Assembly (NCBI RefSeq): GCF_009789675.1
Contig: NZ_CP046913.1
Coordinates: 1,612,001-1,676,000, forward strand
From: Paraburkholderia acidisoli
GTDB lineage: Bacteria; Pseudomonadota; Gammaproteobacteria; Burkholderiales; Burkholderiaceae
DNA length: 64,000 nt
Direction of reading: 5' to 3'
This document shows positions 57,139-64,000 of the stretch, in pieces (position 1 is the first letter of the stretch; the number at the start of each line of letters is the position of its first letter). Made by a program: the position numbers and the translations under genes. The notes beneath the pieces were generated by a model that worked only from the letters and a program-made list of their open reading frames with translations, was not told where the DNA came from and did not search any database.

Positions 57139-57591
57139 ATGTCCTTCCCGAAAAAGCGCAAACGCATGAAGGCAGACGGCGATGAGTCGTTTCTTGCCGT
57201 GCTCAATCACTTCAAACCGTTTGGCCAGCTCGACGCCAAGATTGCGCGCGCTCGCGCGCAGGACGAGCCCGTGCTGTACGCGCATGTCCTGCCCGGACTC
57301 GACGTGCTCCTGTGCAGCATGCGCGGCGCGCATCCGCCCTATCCCGCCACAACCGAGTTGCGCAAGCGCTGCATCGAATCGATCGCGCATGCACTCGAGC
57401 AGCCCATCGAAGGGCTGGAAAACGGCGGCTACTGGTACGAGGCGGACGGCTTCGGCTTTCTGATCTTCGCGAGCCGCGCGCGCGGGCGCATTCTCAACGA
57501 ATTCGGCGCGGAGCGGCCGGGCGTGTCTTCGCGGCGCGTCACGCGCGGTCAGGACGCGCCGGGCGACACGGCACCGCGTTCGTTGCGCTGA
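57139..57591 (+). CDS. Hypothetical protein, 150 residues
   Basis: Not recognised. The N-terminus is strongly basic (MSFPKKRKRMKADGDES). A globular-looking core follows: FLAVLNHFKPFGQLDAKIARA, PVLYAHVLPGLDVLLCSMRG, RKRCIESIAHALEQPIEGLE and GYWYEADGFGFLIFAS. It ends in a Gly/Arg/Pro-rich tail from about 122. No signal peptide or membrane segment. The ATG at 57139 has AGG at reasonable distance; the frame is open upstream to 56989 but that part has poor protein character. It is followed by a strong terminator, which supports it as a real single gene. Confidence 0.65.
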   Translation: MSFPKKRKRMKADGDESFLAVLNHFKPFGQLDAKIARARAQDEPVLYAHVLPGLDVLLCSMRGAHPPYPATTELRKRCIESIAHALEQPIEGLENGGYWYEADGFGFLIFASRARGRILNEFGAERPGVSSRRVTRGQDAPGDTAPRSLR

Positions 57592-57626
57592 ACGCGCGCA
57601 CGCCACTCCATCCGTAACACCGCATG

Positions 57627-57657
57627 AAAAACGCCGGGATCGTTTCCCGGCGTTTTT
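57627..57657. terminator. Bidirectional terminator between the unknown gene and the AsmA-family gene
   Basis: AAAAACGCCGGGA / TCCCGGCGTTTTT with a 5-nt loop, between converging genes. Confidence 0.92.
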
Positions 57658-57688
57658 GCGTCGTGCACGTCCCGTGCGGGCCCCCGCG

Positions 57689-60196
57689 CTAGCTTCCCTT
57701 GTACAGATTCGTCGAATTGGCGGGCGTGGCCGGGCCGGTTTGCGTCGGCTGCGTGCGCGGCGCACCGTTCTTGCCTTTGTCCGCCGCGCCGCCCTTGCCC
57801 GTTTTGCTGTCGTTCGCCGCCGGCATCGAGGCGCCCGCGGGCGCGCGCATCTTCTGCCCCGGCGGCGGTGCGACCGGCTGCGTCTGCATCTGCGCGAACA
57901 GCGCGTCGCACGGCAGCGGCTTGTTGTTGCTCGGCGCAATGAGCGGGATCAGCGCGGCAAACGGGTTGATCAGGCCGAGCCCGACGGCCGCGCCGCCGCG
58001 CAGCGCGAGCGCGCCCACGTCCACGCCCACATGCGGCTTCTTGAACGTGCCCTTCACGTAGAGCGGCGAGCGCAGCGAGAACACGCGGAAGCCCTTCGTG
58101 TGCGGATGCACCTTCATGTCCATCGACTCGTCGCGCAGATTGATCGGCCCGTCGATGTTGATGACCGCGTCGTCGGTGTCGAGCGCGAACACGTGCGGAT
58201 CGACCACGCCGTTGGTCACCACGAAATCGGCGGCCGCGCAGTTGATCTTCACGTCGCGATTGCCGAACAGCTTTTCGTAGACGACGTTCGCGACGTTCAG
58301 GCCCGCCGCTTCCATCAGCAGACGACTCACCTCGCCCTGCGTGACGAGCGCCTTCACCTCGCCGTTCGAGGACGACGCCAGCGCGGCCGGCGAATTGCCG
58401 GTGGCGGAGAGCGAGGCGTCGCCGTTGATTTCGCCGAGCGCCGACTGCATGGTCTTGAAGTTCGGGAACAGCTGCTTGAGCTTCAGATGGCGCGCCTCGG
58501 CCGTGCCGCGCGCCTTGAGCGGCGTGGTCGCGCCGTCGAGCGTGACGCGCGTCGCCAGCGTGCCGCCCGCCACACCGAACTGCAGCGGTTCGAGACCGAG
58601 TACGCCGTTCGTCATCGTCAGATGCGTGTACAGGTCCTGGATCGGCAGACTGCCTTGCTTGATGATGCGGCGCCCCGTGAACTTCACGTCGGCGTCGATG
58701 GCGCTCCAGCGGTCGGTCTTGAACGGCTCGACCGGAATCACGCGGTCGGACGGCTGCTTGCTCGTGTCGCCGCGCTTGGCCTTGCTCGCGTTGCTGTCCG
58801 CGCCGATGATCGGTGCGAGATCCGAGAATTGCAGCAGGTTGGAGACCAGCGTGCCGCTCAACAGCGGGCGCGGCGTGCGCTGCTGATACACCAGCGTGCC
58901 GTTCAGGTCACTGCCGCCCACGCGCCCCGTGAAGTTCTCGTAGCGGAACACGCTCGCGCCCCGCTTGAACTGGCCGACGAAGCGGCCTTCGGTTGCGTAC
59001 GGCGGCGTCTCGGGCAGCGTCACGCCCGTGAGATTGTAGAGATGCGCCATGCTCTGGCCTTGCAGCCACAGGCGCAGATCGACCGCCGCGAGATGCGCGG
59101 GATCGGTGACCGTGCCCACGAGCGCGATGTGCATGTCGCCCGCGCGCACGTCGGCCTGCACCGGGAACGGGCGCTTCGCATCCTGCAGCGCGAGGATGCC
59201 GCCGAGCTTGCCGTCGCCGGAAACCGCCGTCTTGTTGTAAGTGCCCTTGATGGTCCAGCCGATCGCGTAGAACGGCTCGTTGGTGAGACCGCCCGAATTC
59301 GCGTTCGCCGTGCTCGCCGAACTCGCCCCGATCGCCGCGAGTCTGGACGCCATGCCCGACGACGCCGCGCTCGCCTCCGCCGCGCCGCTCGCGCCGTTCG
59401 CGGCACTGGCTTCGCTGGCCGCGCTGGCCGCCGCCGCTTCGGACGCCTGCACGCGCTCGGCTTGCTGCTCGAGCCGTTTCGCGCCCGCGCGCCCCACCAC
59501 CTGGGCCGAGTTCTGCCGCGACGCCGTTTCCTGCTGCTCCATCACCTTGCCGATGGGAATGCCGTGACCGAGCAGATTCACGACGATCTTCACGTCGGTT
59601 TTGGTCTTCTGGTCGCTCACGCCGATATTGCCGCTCGAAAACGTGATGTCGTGCAGATCGAGTTTCCACGTGGACGGCCCGCTCGACGCGGGCAGCTTGA
59701 ACGTGTAGTTATTGCGGCCGTCGGTGAGGCGTTCCACGTCGACGGTCGGATTCACGAGATTGATGGCCGGAATCACGATGTCGTGCGCGAGCAGCGGCAG
59801 CACGGCCACTTCGAAATCGATTTCATCGAGCGTGGCGAAATGCGGCACCTTGGCCCAGTCGGGATTCGCCACCTGAATGTTGGTCGCCGAAAAGCGCGGC
59901 CAGGGCACCCACGCGCGCCAGCCCGTTTCGCCGGGCGGCCTGCGCCAGCCCACCTTGAGGTCGCCCTCGATCGCGAACTGCCGCCCGATGGCTTCGCTCA
60001 CCTTTTCGTTCACGTACGGTTTGGCGCGATTCCAGTCGAACGTGACGATGAAAACGACCAGCGCAACGATCAGCACGACGACAATCAGAACCAGCCATGC
60101 GATGATCCTGGCGAACGTGCGGCCGGGACCGCGAGCCTTGGGTTTAGGTGCCTTGGGCGACTTCGGTTGCGTTGTTTCGGGTTGCGGTGACGACAT
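57689..60196 (-). CDS. AsmA family protein
   Basis: An 835-residue envelope protein with one N-terminal membrane anchor (about 32-52) after a basic Pro/Lys-rich cytoplasmic tail. The rest is a large periplasmic domain. The AsmA N-terminal block is AKPYVNEKVSEAIGRQFAIEG, and the C-terminal block includes DGNVxLxD-like repeats such as INIDGPINLRDESMDMKVHPH and GFRVFSLRSPLYVKGTFKKP. AsmA-like proteins are thought to bridge membranes for phospholipid transport. Residues about 240-295 are an almost pure Ala/Ser/Glu/Gly linker. The ATG at 60196 is preferred (GGGAG just upstream); a GTG two codons earlier is also open. It is divergent from the fetA-like gene. Confidence 0.9.
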   Translation of the reverse strand: MSSPQPETTQPKSPKAPKPKARGPGRTFARIIAWLVLIVVVLIVALVVFIVTFDWNRAKPYVNEKVSEAIGRQFAIEGDLKVGWRRPPGETGWRAWVPWPRFSATNIQVANPDWAKVPHFATLDEIDFEVAVLPLLAHDIVIPAINLVNPTVDVERLTDGRNNYTFKLPASSGPSTWKLDLHDITFSSGNIGVSDQKTKTDVKIVVNLLGHGIPIGKVMEQQETASRQNSAQVVGRAGAKRLEQQAERVQASEAAAASAASEASAANGASGAAEASAASSGMASRLAAIGASSASTANANSGGLTNEPFYAIGWTIKGTYNKTAVSGDGKLGGILALQDAKRPFPVQADVRAGDMHIALVGTVTDPAHLAAVDLRLWLQGQSMAHLYNLTGVTLPETPPYATEGRFVGQFKRGASVFRYENFTGRVGGSDLNGTLVYQQRTPRPLLSGTLVSNLLQFSDLAPIIGADSNASKAKRGDTSKQPSDRVIPVEPFKTDRWSAIDADVKFTGRRIIKQGSLPIQDLYTHLTMTNGVLGLEPLQFGVAGGTLATRVTLDGATTPLKARGTAEARHLKLKQLFPNFKTMQSALGEINGDASLSATGNSPAALASSSNGEVKALVTQGEVSRLLMEAAGLNVANVVYEKLFGNRDVKINCAAADFVVTNGVVDPHVFALDTDDAVINIDGPINLRDESMDMKVHPHTKGFRVFSLRSPLYVKGTFKKPHVGVDVGALALRGGAAVGLGLINPFAALIPLIAPSNNKPLPCDALFAQMQTQPVAPPPGQKMRAPAGASMPAANDSKTGKGGAADKGKNGAPRTQPTQTGPATPANSTNLYKGS

Positions 60197-60410
60197 GCGC
60201 ACTCCCTGTTATGCGTTGTTGTTTCGACTGCAGACGCCTGCAATACGGGCACCGAGGGAGCAGTCAGCGTGCCCGCTCTGGCACCGAACGCGAGGATATG
60301 CGGACCGGATCGCCTGTCATTGGCGGAATCGCGGCGCTGCGTCGTTTGCTATCGTCCCGGTTGCCGCTTGCGTCACAAACCTGTCGCTCGACCCCTCACA
60401 TCCACAAAAC

Positions 60411-61130
60411 TTGACGACCGCTCCCCCTCCCGACGCCCCGCTCGTCGAAGCGCACCAGCTGACTCGCCGCGACGCACAACGCGGCCAGACGCTGCTCGCG
60501 CCCACCGAGTTCACGCTGCACGCGGGCGACCGCGCCGTGCTGACCGGCCCTTCGGGTTCCGGCAAGAGCGTGTTCCTGCGCGCGCTCGCGCTGCTCGATC
60601 CGCTCGACGGCGGCGAGGTGCGCTGGCACGGCGAACCGGTCACGCGCACGCGCATCGTGCGCTACCGGCGCGCGATCGCCTATCTGCGCCAGCGGCCCGC
60701 GTTGCTCGACGGCACTGTCGAGGACAACCTGCGCTATCCGTACACGCTCGCCGTCTACCGCGACGCGCGCTTCGACGCCGGACGCGCCCGGGCGCTCTTC
60801 GCGGCGGCGGCCCGCAGCGACGATTTTTTCTCGCGCCTCGCGAGCGAACTGTCGGGCGGCGAAGCGCAGATCGTCGCGCTCGTGCGCGTGCTGCAACTCG
60901 ATCCGGAGGCGCTGCTGCTCGACGAGCCCACGGCGTCGCTCGATCCCGAATCGGCGCGCGCGGTCGAAGCGCTGGTCGCCGACTGGTACGCGCGGGCGAA
61001 TGCGGCGCGCGCCACGGTCTGGGTGTCGCACGATCCCGCGCAAGCCGGACGCGTGGGCACGCGCCACCTCACGATGCGCGCGGGCGTGCTCAGCGAAGCG
61101 GCCGCCGCGCCTGCGGGAGCCATGCCATGA
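60411..61130 (+). CDS. fetA: ABC exporter ATP-binding protein, FetA/YbbL type
   Basis: A 239-residue ATPase with Walker A TGPSGSGKSVFLRAL, Q-loop region IAYLRQRPALLDGTVEDNL, signature LSGGEAQIVALVRVLQL, Walker B ALLLDEPTASLDPES and switch His in VWVSHDPAQAG. Its partner permease FetB overlaps it by 4 bp. FetAB is described as an iron exporter that protects against oxidative stress. The start is uncertain: the best placed codon is TTG at 60411, with no Shine-Dalgarno sequence, and no in-frame ATG or GTG lies nearby. Confidence 0.88.
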   Translation: MTTAPPPDAPLVEAHQLTRRDAQRGQTLLAPTEFTLHAGDRAVLTGPSGSGKSVFLRALALLDPLDGGEVRWHGEPVTRTRIVRYRRAIAYLRQRPALLDGTVEDNLRYPYTLAVYRDARFDAGRARALFAAAARSDDFFSRLASELSGGEAQIVALVRVLQLDPEALLLDEPTASLDPESARAVEALVADWYARANAARATVWVSHDPAQAGRVGTRHLTMRAGVLSEAAAAPAGAMP

Positions 61131-61939
61131 ACGCGGGCGTGTTGCAAAACCTCTCGCTCGCCGACGTCGCCATTGCCGCGTTGCTGGTGTTCGTGAACGG
61201 CGCGGTCTCCGTGCTGCTCAAGCTCGATCTCGAACGCCGCCTCGCCTGGGCGGCCGTGCGCACCGTGGTGCAGCTGCTCGCGATCGGCTACGTGCTGGGC
61301 TGGGTGTTCGCCTTCAACCGCTGGTACGTGGTGCTGCCGCTCATGGCGCTCATGACGCTGATCGCCGGTTTCGCGGGCGCGCAGCGCGGCGCGCGCAGTT
61401 ATTTCGGCCAGCGCGTGGACAGCATCGTGTCGATCTGGCTGAGCGCGTGGCTCGTCGCGGCGATCGGCCTGTTCGTCGTGATCCGCATTCGCCCCTGGTA
61501 CGAGCCGCAATACGCGATTCCGATCCTCGGGATGATTCTCGGCAACACGCTCACGGGCGTCTCGCTGGGCGTCGAGCGGATGATGCAGGAGCTGACCGCG
61601 CGGCGCGACCGCGTGGAAAGCGCGCTCGCGCTCGGGGCGACGCGCTGGGAAGCCGCACAGGCGAGCGCGCGCGAGGCGGTGCGCGCGGGCATGATCCCCA
61701 CGCTCAACCAGATGGCCGTGGTGGGTGTGGTGAGCTTGCCCGGCATGATGACGGGTCAGGTGCTCGCGGGGCAGTCGCCGTTGCAGGCGGTGCGCTATCA
61801 GATCGTCATTATGTTTCTGATTGCGGCGGCGTCGGCGCTGGGCACCGTGGGCGCGGTGCTGCTCGCGTACCGGCGGCTCTTTTCGCCCGAGCACCGCTTT
61901 CTCGCGGCGCGGCTGCGCGAGCGAGAGAAACGGTCTTGA
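61127..61939 (+). CDS. fetB: ABC exporter permease FetB (UPF0014 family)
   Basis: A 270-residue inner-membrane protein with about six or seven hydrophobic segments. Family blocks are LLKLDLERRLAWAAVRTVVQLLAIGYVL (read in parts), IPILGMILGNTLTGVSLGVERM and QMAVVGVVSLPGMMTGQVLAGQSPLQAVRYQIVIMF. The cytoplasmic loop with ESALALGATRWEAA matches the coupling region. The ATG overlaps the fetA stop (ATGA), so the two are translationally coupled. Role as in FetAB: export of iron or a related metal. Confidence 0.94.
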   Translation: MNAGVLQNLSLADVAIAALLVFVNGAVSVLLKLDLERRLAWAAVRTVVQLLAIGYVLGWVFAFNRWYVVLPLMALMTLIAGFAGAQRGARSYFGQRVDSIVSIWLSAWLVAAIGLFVVIRIRPWYEPQYAIPILGMILGNTLTGVSLGVERMMQELTARRDRVESALALGATRWEAAQASAREAVRAGMIPTLNQMAVVGVVSLPGMMTGQVLAGQSPLQAVRYQIVIMFLIAAASALGTVGAVLLAYRRLFSPEHRFLAARLREREKRS

Positions 61940-62063
61940 CCACGACCGGCTAAAAACCGGCTACGCCCAAGCGACCACCCGCCGACGGCGCAGCGAGCGC
62001 ACAGCAACGCCGCGCGCCGCCGAAACGGCGCGGCTGCGCGGCACGCCGGTGATCCGCCGTGCC
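61940..62063. other. Hairpins between converging fetB and the secreted-protein gene
   Basis: CGCGCCG-CCGAAA-CGGCGCG (about 62012-62034) and GGCACGCCGG/CCGCCGTGCC (62040-62063, nine of ten pairs). Neither has a T-run. They probably end or protect both converging transcripts. Confidence 0.45.
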
Positions 62064-62642
62064 TTACCGCTGCGCCGAAATCGTGATCTGCGTGCCGTCG
62101 CCGAGCGTGAGCGTCTTCGCCGAGCCATTCGTCGGCATCTTCAGATGCGCGACCTCGCTATGCGAGATCACCGCGGGGCACGTGAGCGCCGCGCCGTTGT
62201 TCGACACCGACTGCGTGCCGTGCGGCGTCTGCGCGCGAAAGCTCACCTGCACCGTTGCCGTGCCGTCGCCGGCCACGATCGGCGCGAGGCGCACCTGGGT
62301 CTGCCGCACCATCGCGCCGTTCGCATCGAGCGGCAACGAAGCATAGTCGGGACAGCCCTGCGGCGTCGCAACCGCACCGCCCGGCGGCGTCGTGCGCCAC
62401 GTGAAGTCGTCGGTGTCGCCGGAGCGCAGCGTGCGCGTTTCCTGCGCATTGCCGAACGACTTCGACGCGACCTTGACGGTGTAACGGATCGGCCCGTCGG
62501 TGGCGGCCTGCGAGGTCACCTTGATCGGCGTCGAGGCGAACGCGGCGGACGCGGACAACGCGAGCGCACACGAAGCAACGAGCAGACACGGAGCGAGTGC
62601 CGCGCGGCGGCGGCGTGTGGAGCGGGAGCTGCGGCAAGGCAT
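62064..62642 (-). CDS. Secreted protein of unknown function
   Basis: A 192-residue protein with a strong signal peptide: basic MPCRSSRSTRRRRAA, hydrophobic core LAPCLLVASCALALSASAAFA, cleavage before STPIKV. The mature domain is about 150 residues of beta-rich character with a Cys pair (Cys in PQGCPDYA and ALTCPAVIS) that could form a disulfide. AGGAGG six bases before the ATG is a near-ideal ribosome-binding site. No family is recognised with confidence. It is a single gene on the minus strand, convergent with fetB. Confidence 0.8.
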   Translation of the reverse strand: MPCRSSRSTRRRRAALAPCLLVASCALALSASAAFASTPIKVTSQAATDGPIRYTVKVASKSFGNAQETRTLRSGDTDDFTWRTTPPGGAVATPQGCPDYASLPLDANGAMVRQTQVRLAPIVAGDGTATVQVSFRAQTPHGTQSVSNNGAALTCPAVISHSEVAHLKMPTNGSAKTLTLGDGTQITISAQR

Positions 62643-62987
62643 GCGTCACCTCCTGGCGGGAACAGCCGCGCGCTTTGGCGTCGAGCCTGGCATTTCGGCG
62701 CGGGCGGCGGGAACGTCCGGCTCGCGATGCACATCAATCCTGTGCACGTTCGGCGCGATCCGCACGGCGGGATCTGTCTTCCAGTCTAGCGCGCCGCGCG
62801 CCGCCTTGCGCCGGGCGCTTGCATCGCGCGGACCAGGTATTGTCCGGCTTGCCAGCACGCGCAAATTGCTTGCCACACTATGCGGCGCGGGCCGCGCATT
62901 CAGCCCGCATCGCGGTGTCGAATCCGTACGTTGCAATGCGGCATGGCGGCCGCCCGCCGAGGCGCGCCGCCATCGCCCGATCCGCGC
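62643..62987. other. Spacer upstream of the secreted-protein gene
   Basis: 345 bp without a supported gene. The only notable element is a GG-N10-GC sigma54-like sequence at 62861-62875 on the minus strand. No terminator is seen after the dehydrogenase gene. Confidence 0.35.
62861..62875 (-). promoter_or_regulatory. Sigma54-like -24/-12 sequence
   Basis: TGGCAAGCAATTTGC on the minus strand has the required GG-N10-GC spacing and close matches to TGGCAC and TTGC. It lies about 220 bp upstream of the secreted-protein ATG. Chance occurrence is quite possible. Confidence 0.25.
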
Positions 62988-64000
62988 TCAAAAACCGCTC
63001 AGCACCAGCTTGCCGATCGCGCGCCCTTCTTCGAGCAGCCGATGCGCGCGCCGCACGTTCGCCGCGTTGATCGGCCCGAGCACTTCGCCCACGGTCGTGC
63101 GCAGCGTGCCCGCGTCCACGAGTCGCGCGACTTCGTTGAGCAGCTTGTGCTGCTCGATCATGTCGGGCGTCTTGAACATCGAGCGCGTGAACATGAACTC
63201 CCAGTGCAGCGCGGCGCTCTTGGCCTTGAGCAGTTCGACGGGAATCGGCTTGTCGTTCTCGACGATGGTCGCAATGCCGCCTTGCGGCTTGAGCGCCTGC
63301 GCGGCGGCCGGGAAATTCGCGTCCGTGTCGTTGAAGATCAGCACGTAATCCACGCCGTCAATGCCGATCGCCTGCAACTGCGCGGCGATATCGCCGAAGT
63401 GATCGACCACGTGATCGGCGCCGAGCGACTTCGCCCATTGCGACGATGCGGGCCGCGACGCCGTGGCGATCACGGTGAGCTTCGCGAGTTGCTTCGCGAG
63501 CTGGATGCCGATGGAACCCACGCCGCCCGCGCCGCCGAAGATCAGCACGGACTTGCCGGCGTCCTTGCCTTCGGCCGAAACGTTCAGGCGTGCGAACAAC
63601 GCTTCCCACGCGGTGATGGCCGTGAGCGGCAGCGCGGCGGCATGCGCGAAGTCGAGCGAAGCGGGCTTGCGGCCAACGATACGTTCGTCCACGAGCTGGA
63701 ACTCGCTGTTCGAACCGGGGCGCGTGATGTCGCCCGCGTAGAACACGGTGTCGCCGGTCTTGAACAGCGTGACCTCGGGACCGACCGCCGCCACCACGCC
63801 CGCCGCGTCCCAGCCGAGCACGCGCGGCGCGCTTTCGACCTTGTCTTTGGGCGCGCGCACCTTGTAGTCGACGGGATTCACCGAGATCGCCTCGACCTTC
63901 ACGAGGATGTCGTGACCCGTGGGCGACGGTTTGGGCAAATCGACATCGACGAGCGCTTCGGGATTGTCGATCGGGAGATAGCGCGTGAGGGCGACGGCTT
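62988..64000 (-). CDS. Zinc-type alcohol dehydrogenase-like / quinone oxidoreductase, 5' end cut
   Basis: The window ends inside the first codons of this gene (visible start KAVALTRYLPIDNPEALVDV, preceded by a missing ATG), so about 337 residues are present. It is a medium-chain dehydrogenase/reductase with N-terminal VEAISVNPVDYKVRAP, a GWDAAGVVAAVGPEV block and the Rossmann motif SVLIFGGAGGVGSIGIQLAKQL. The Cys and His ligands of true zinc alcohol dehydrogenases are absent from the usual positions, so it is probably an NADPH:quinone-oxidoreductase-like enzyme despite the common zinc-type name. Substrate unknown. Confidence 0.88.
   Translation of the reverse strand, partial: AVALTRYLPIDNPEALVDVDLPKPSPTGHDILVKVEAISVNPVDYKVRAPKDKVESAPRVLGWDAAGVVAAVGPEVTLFKTGDTVFYAGDITRPGSNSEFQLVDERIVGRKPASLDFAHAAALPLTAITAWEALFARLNVSAEGKDAGKSVLIFGGAGGVGSIGIQLAKQLAKLTVIATASRPASSQWAKSLGADHVVDHFGDIAAQLQAIGIDGVDYVLIFNDTDANFPAAAQALKPQGGIATIVENDKPIPVELLKAKSAALHWEFMFTRSMFKTPDMIEQHKLLNEVARLVDAGTLRTTVGEVLGPINAANVRRAHRLLEEGRAIGKLVLSGF

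Overview
The window is a very GC-rich, gene-dense piece of a main bacterial chromosome. Gene content and order (tig-clpP-clpX-lon-hupB-tRNA-ppiD; tesA divergent from a LolD/YbbA-type ATPase; ispD-ispF divergent from mfd; an ompR/envZ pair; a single-chain purL of about 1358 residues) and the protein sequences point to a beta-proteobacterium of the family Burkholderiaceae. Paraburkholderia or a close relative is the best guess, made from remembered family sequences and not from a search. No insertion sequence, integrase, phage gene, plasmid function, CRISPR array or rRNA operon is visible. The content is mostly core housekeeping.

Layout. 0-5 kb: minus-strand fatty-acid degradation genes (thiolase start, FadB-like bifunctional enzyme, acyl-CoA ligase) with the nicotinamidase gene pncA between the first two; a candidate TetR-type operator sits on the fadB-like promoter. 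5-9 kb: plus-strand selO, msrB, yciB, bolA and a periplasmic parvulin, a stress and envelope group. 9.1-10.4 kb: a Fic AMP-transferase with a C-terminal winged helix, preceded by a striking array of a 9-bp operator-like motif. 10.5-21.8 kb: purL, a D-amino-acid-dehydrogenase-like flavoprotein, nnr, pgi, an orphan ABC ATPase and tesA. 21.9-31.7 kb: a proteostasis block (ppiD, tRNA-Asp, tRNA-Val, hupB, lon, clpX, clpP, tig), all on the minus strand after a small lipoprotein gene. 32-35.6 kb: glycerate kinase, a MarR regulator, tRNA-Leu and a squalene-synthase-fold protein that has lost most catalytic aspartates. 35.6-39.2 kb: an exported DUF1501/DUF1800 pair and a small secreted protein. 39.4-42.3 kb: ompR-envZ and a peroxiredoxin. 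42.3-52.2 kb: a membrane acyltransferase, ispF/ispD, mfd, argE, a threonine/serine dehydratase and mscL. 52.3-56.7 kb: a sensor kinase, a stand-alone receiver and a hybrid kinase with no DNA-binding output. 57-64 kb: a small unknown protein, an AsmA-family protein, a FetAB-type exporter, a secreted unknown protein and a truncated quinone-reductase-like dehydrogenase.

How the genes work together. The proteostasis block couples nascent-chain folding (Tig), degradation (ClpXP, Lon) and periplasmic folding (PpiD). SelO and MsrB are both redox-protection proteins and are adjacent. The three-gene kinase/receiver/hybrid group looks like a phosphorelay whose output is a protein-protein interaction. 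Nothing here is clearly a new system. The least explained items are the Fic operator array, the 24-bp palindrome between ispD and mfd, the degenerate squalene-synthase protein, the DUF1501/DUF1800 pair, and repeated 10-14 bp tandem arrays in several spacers.
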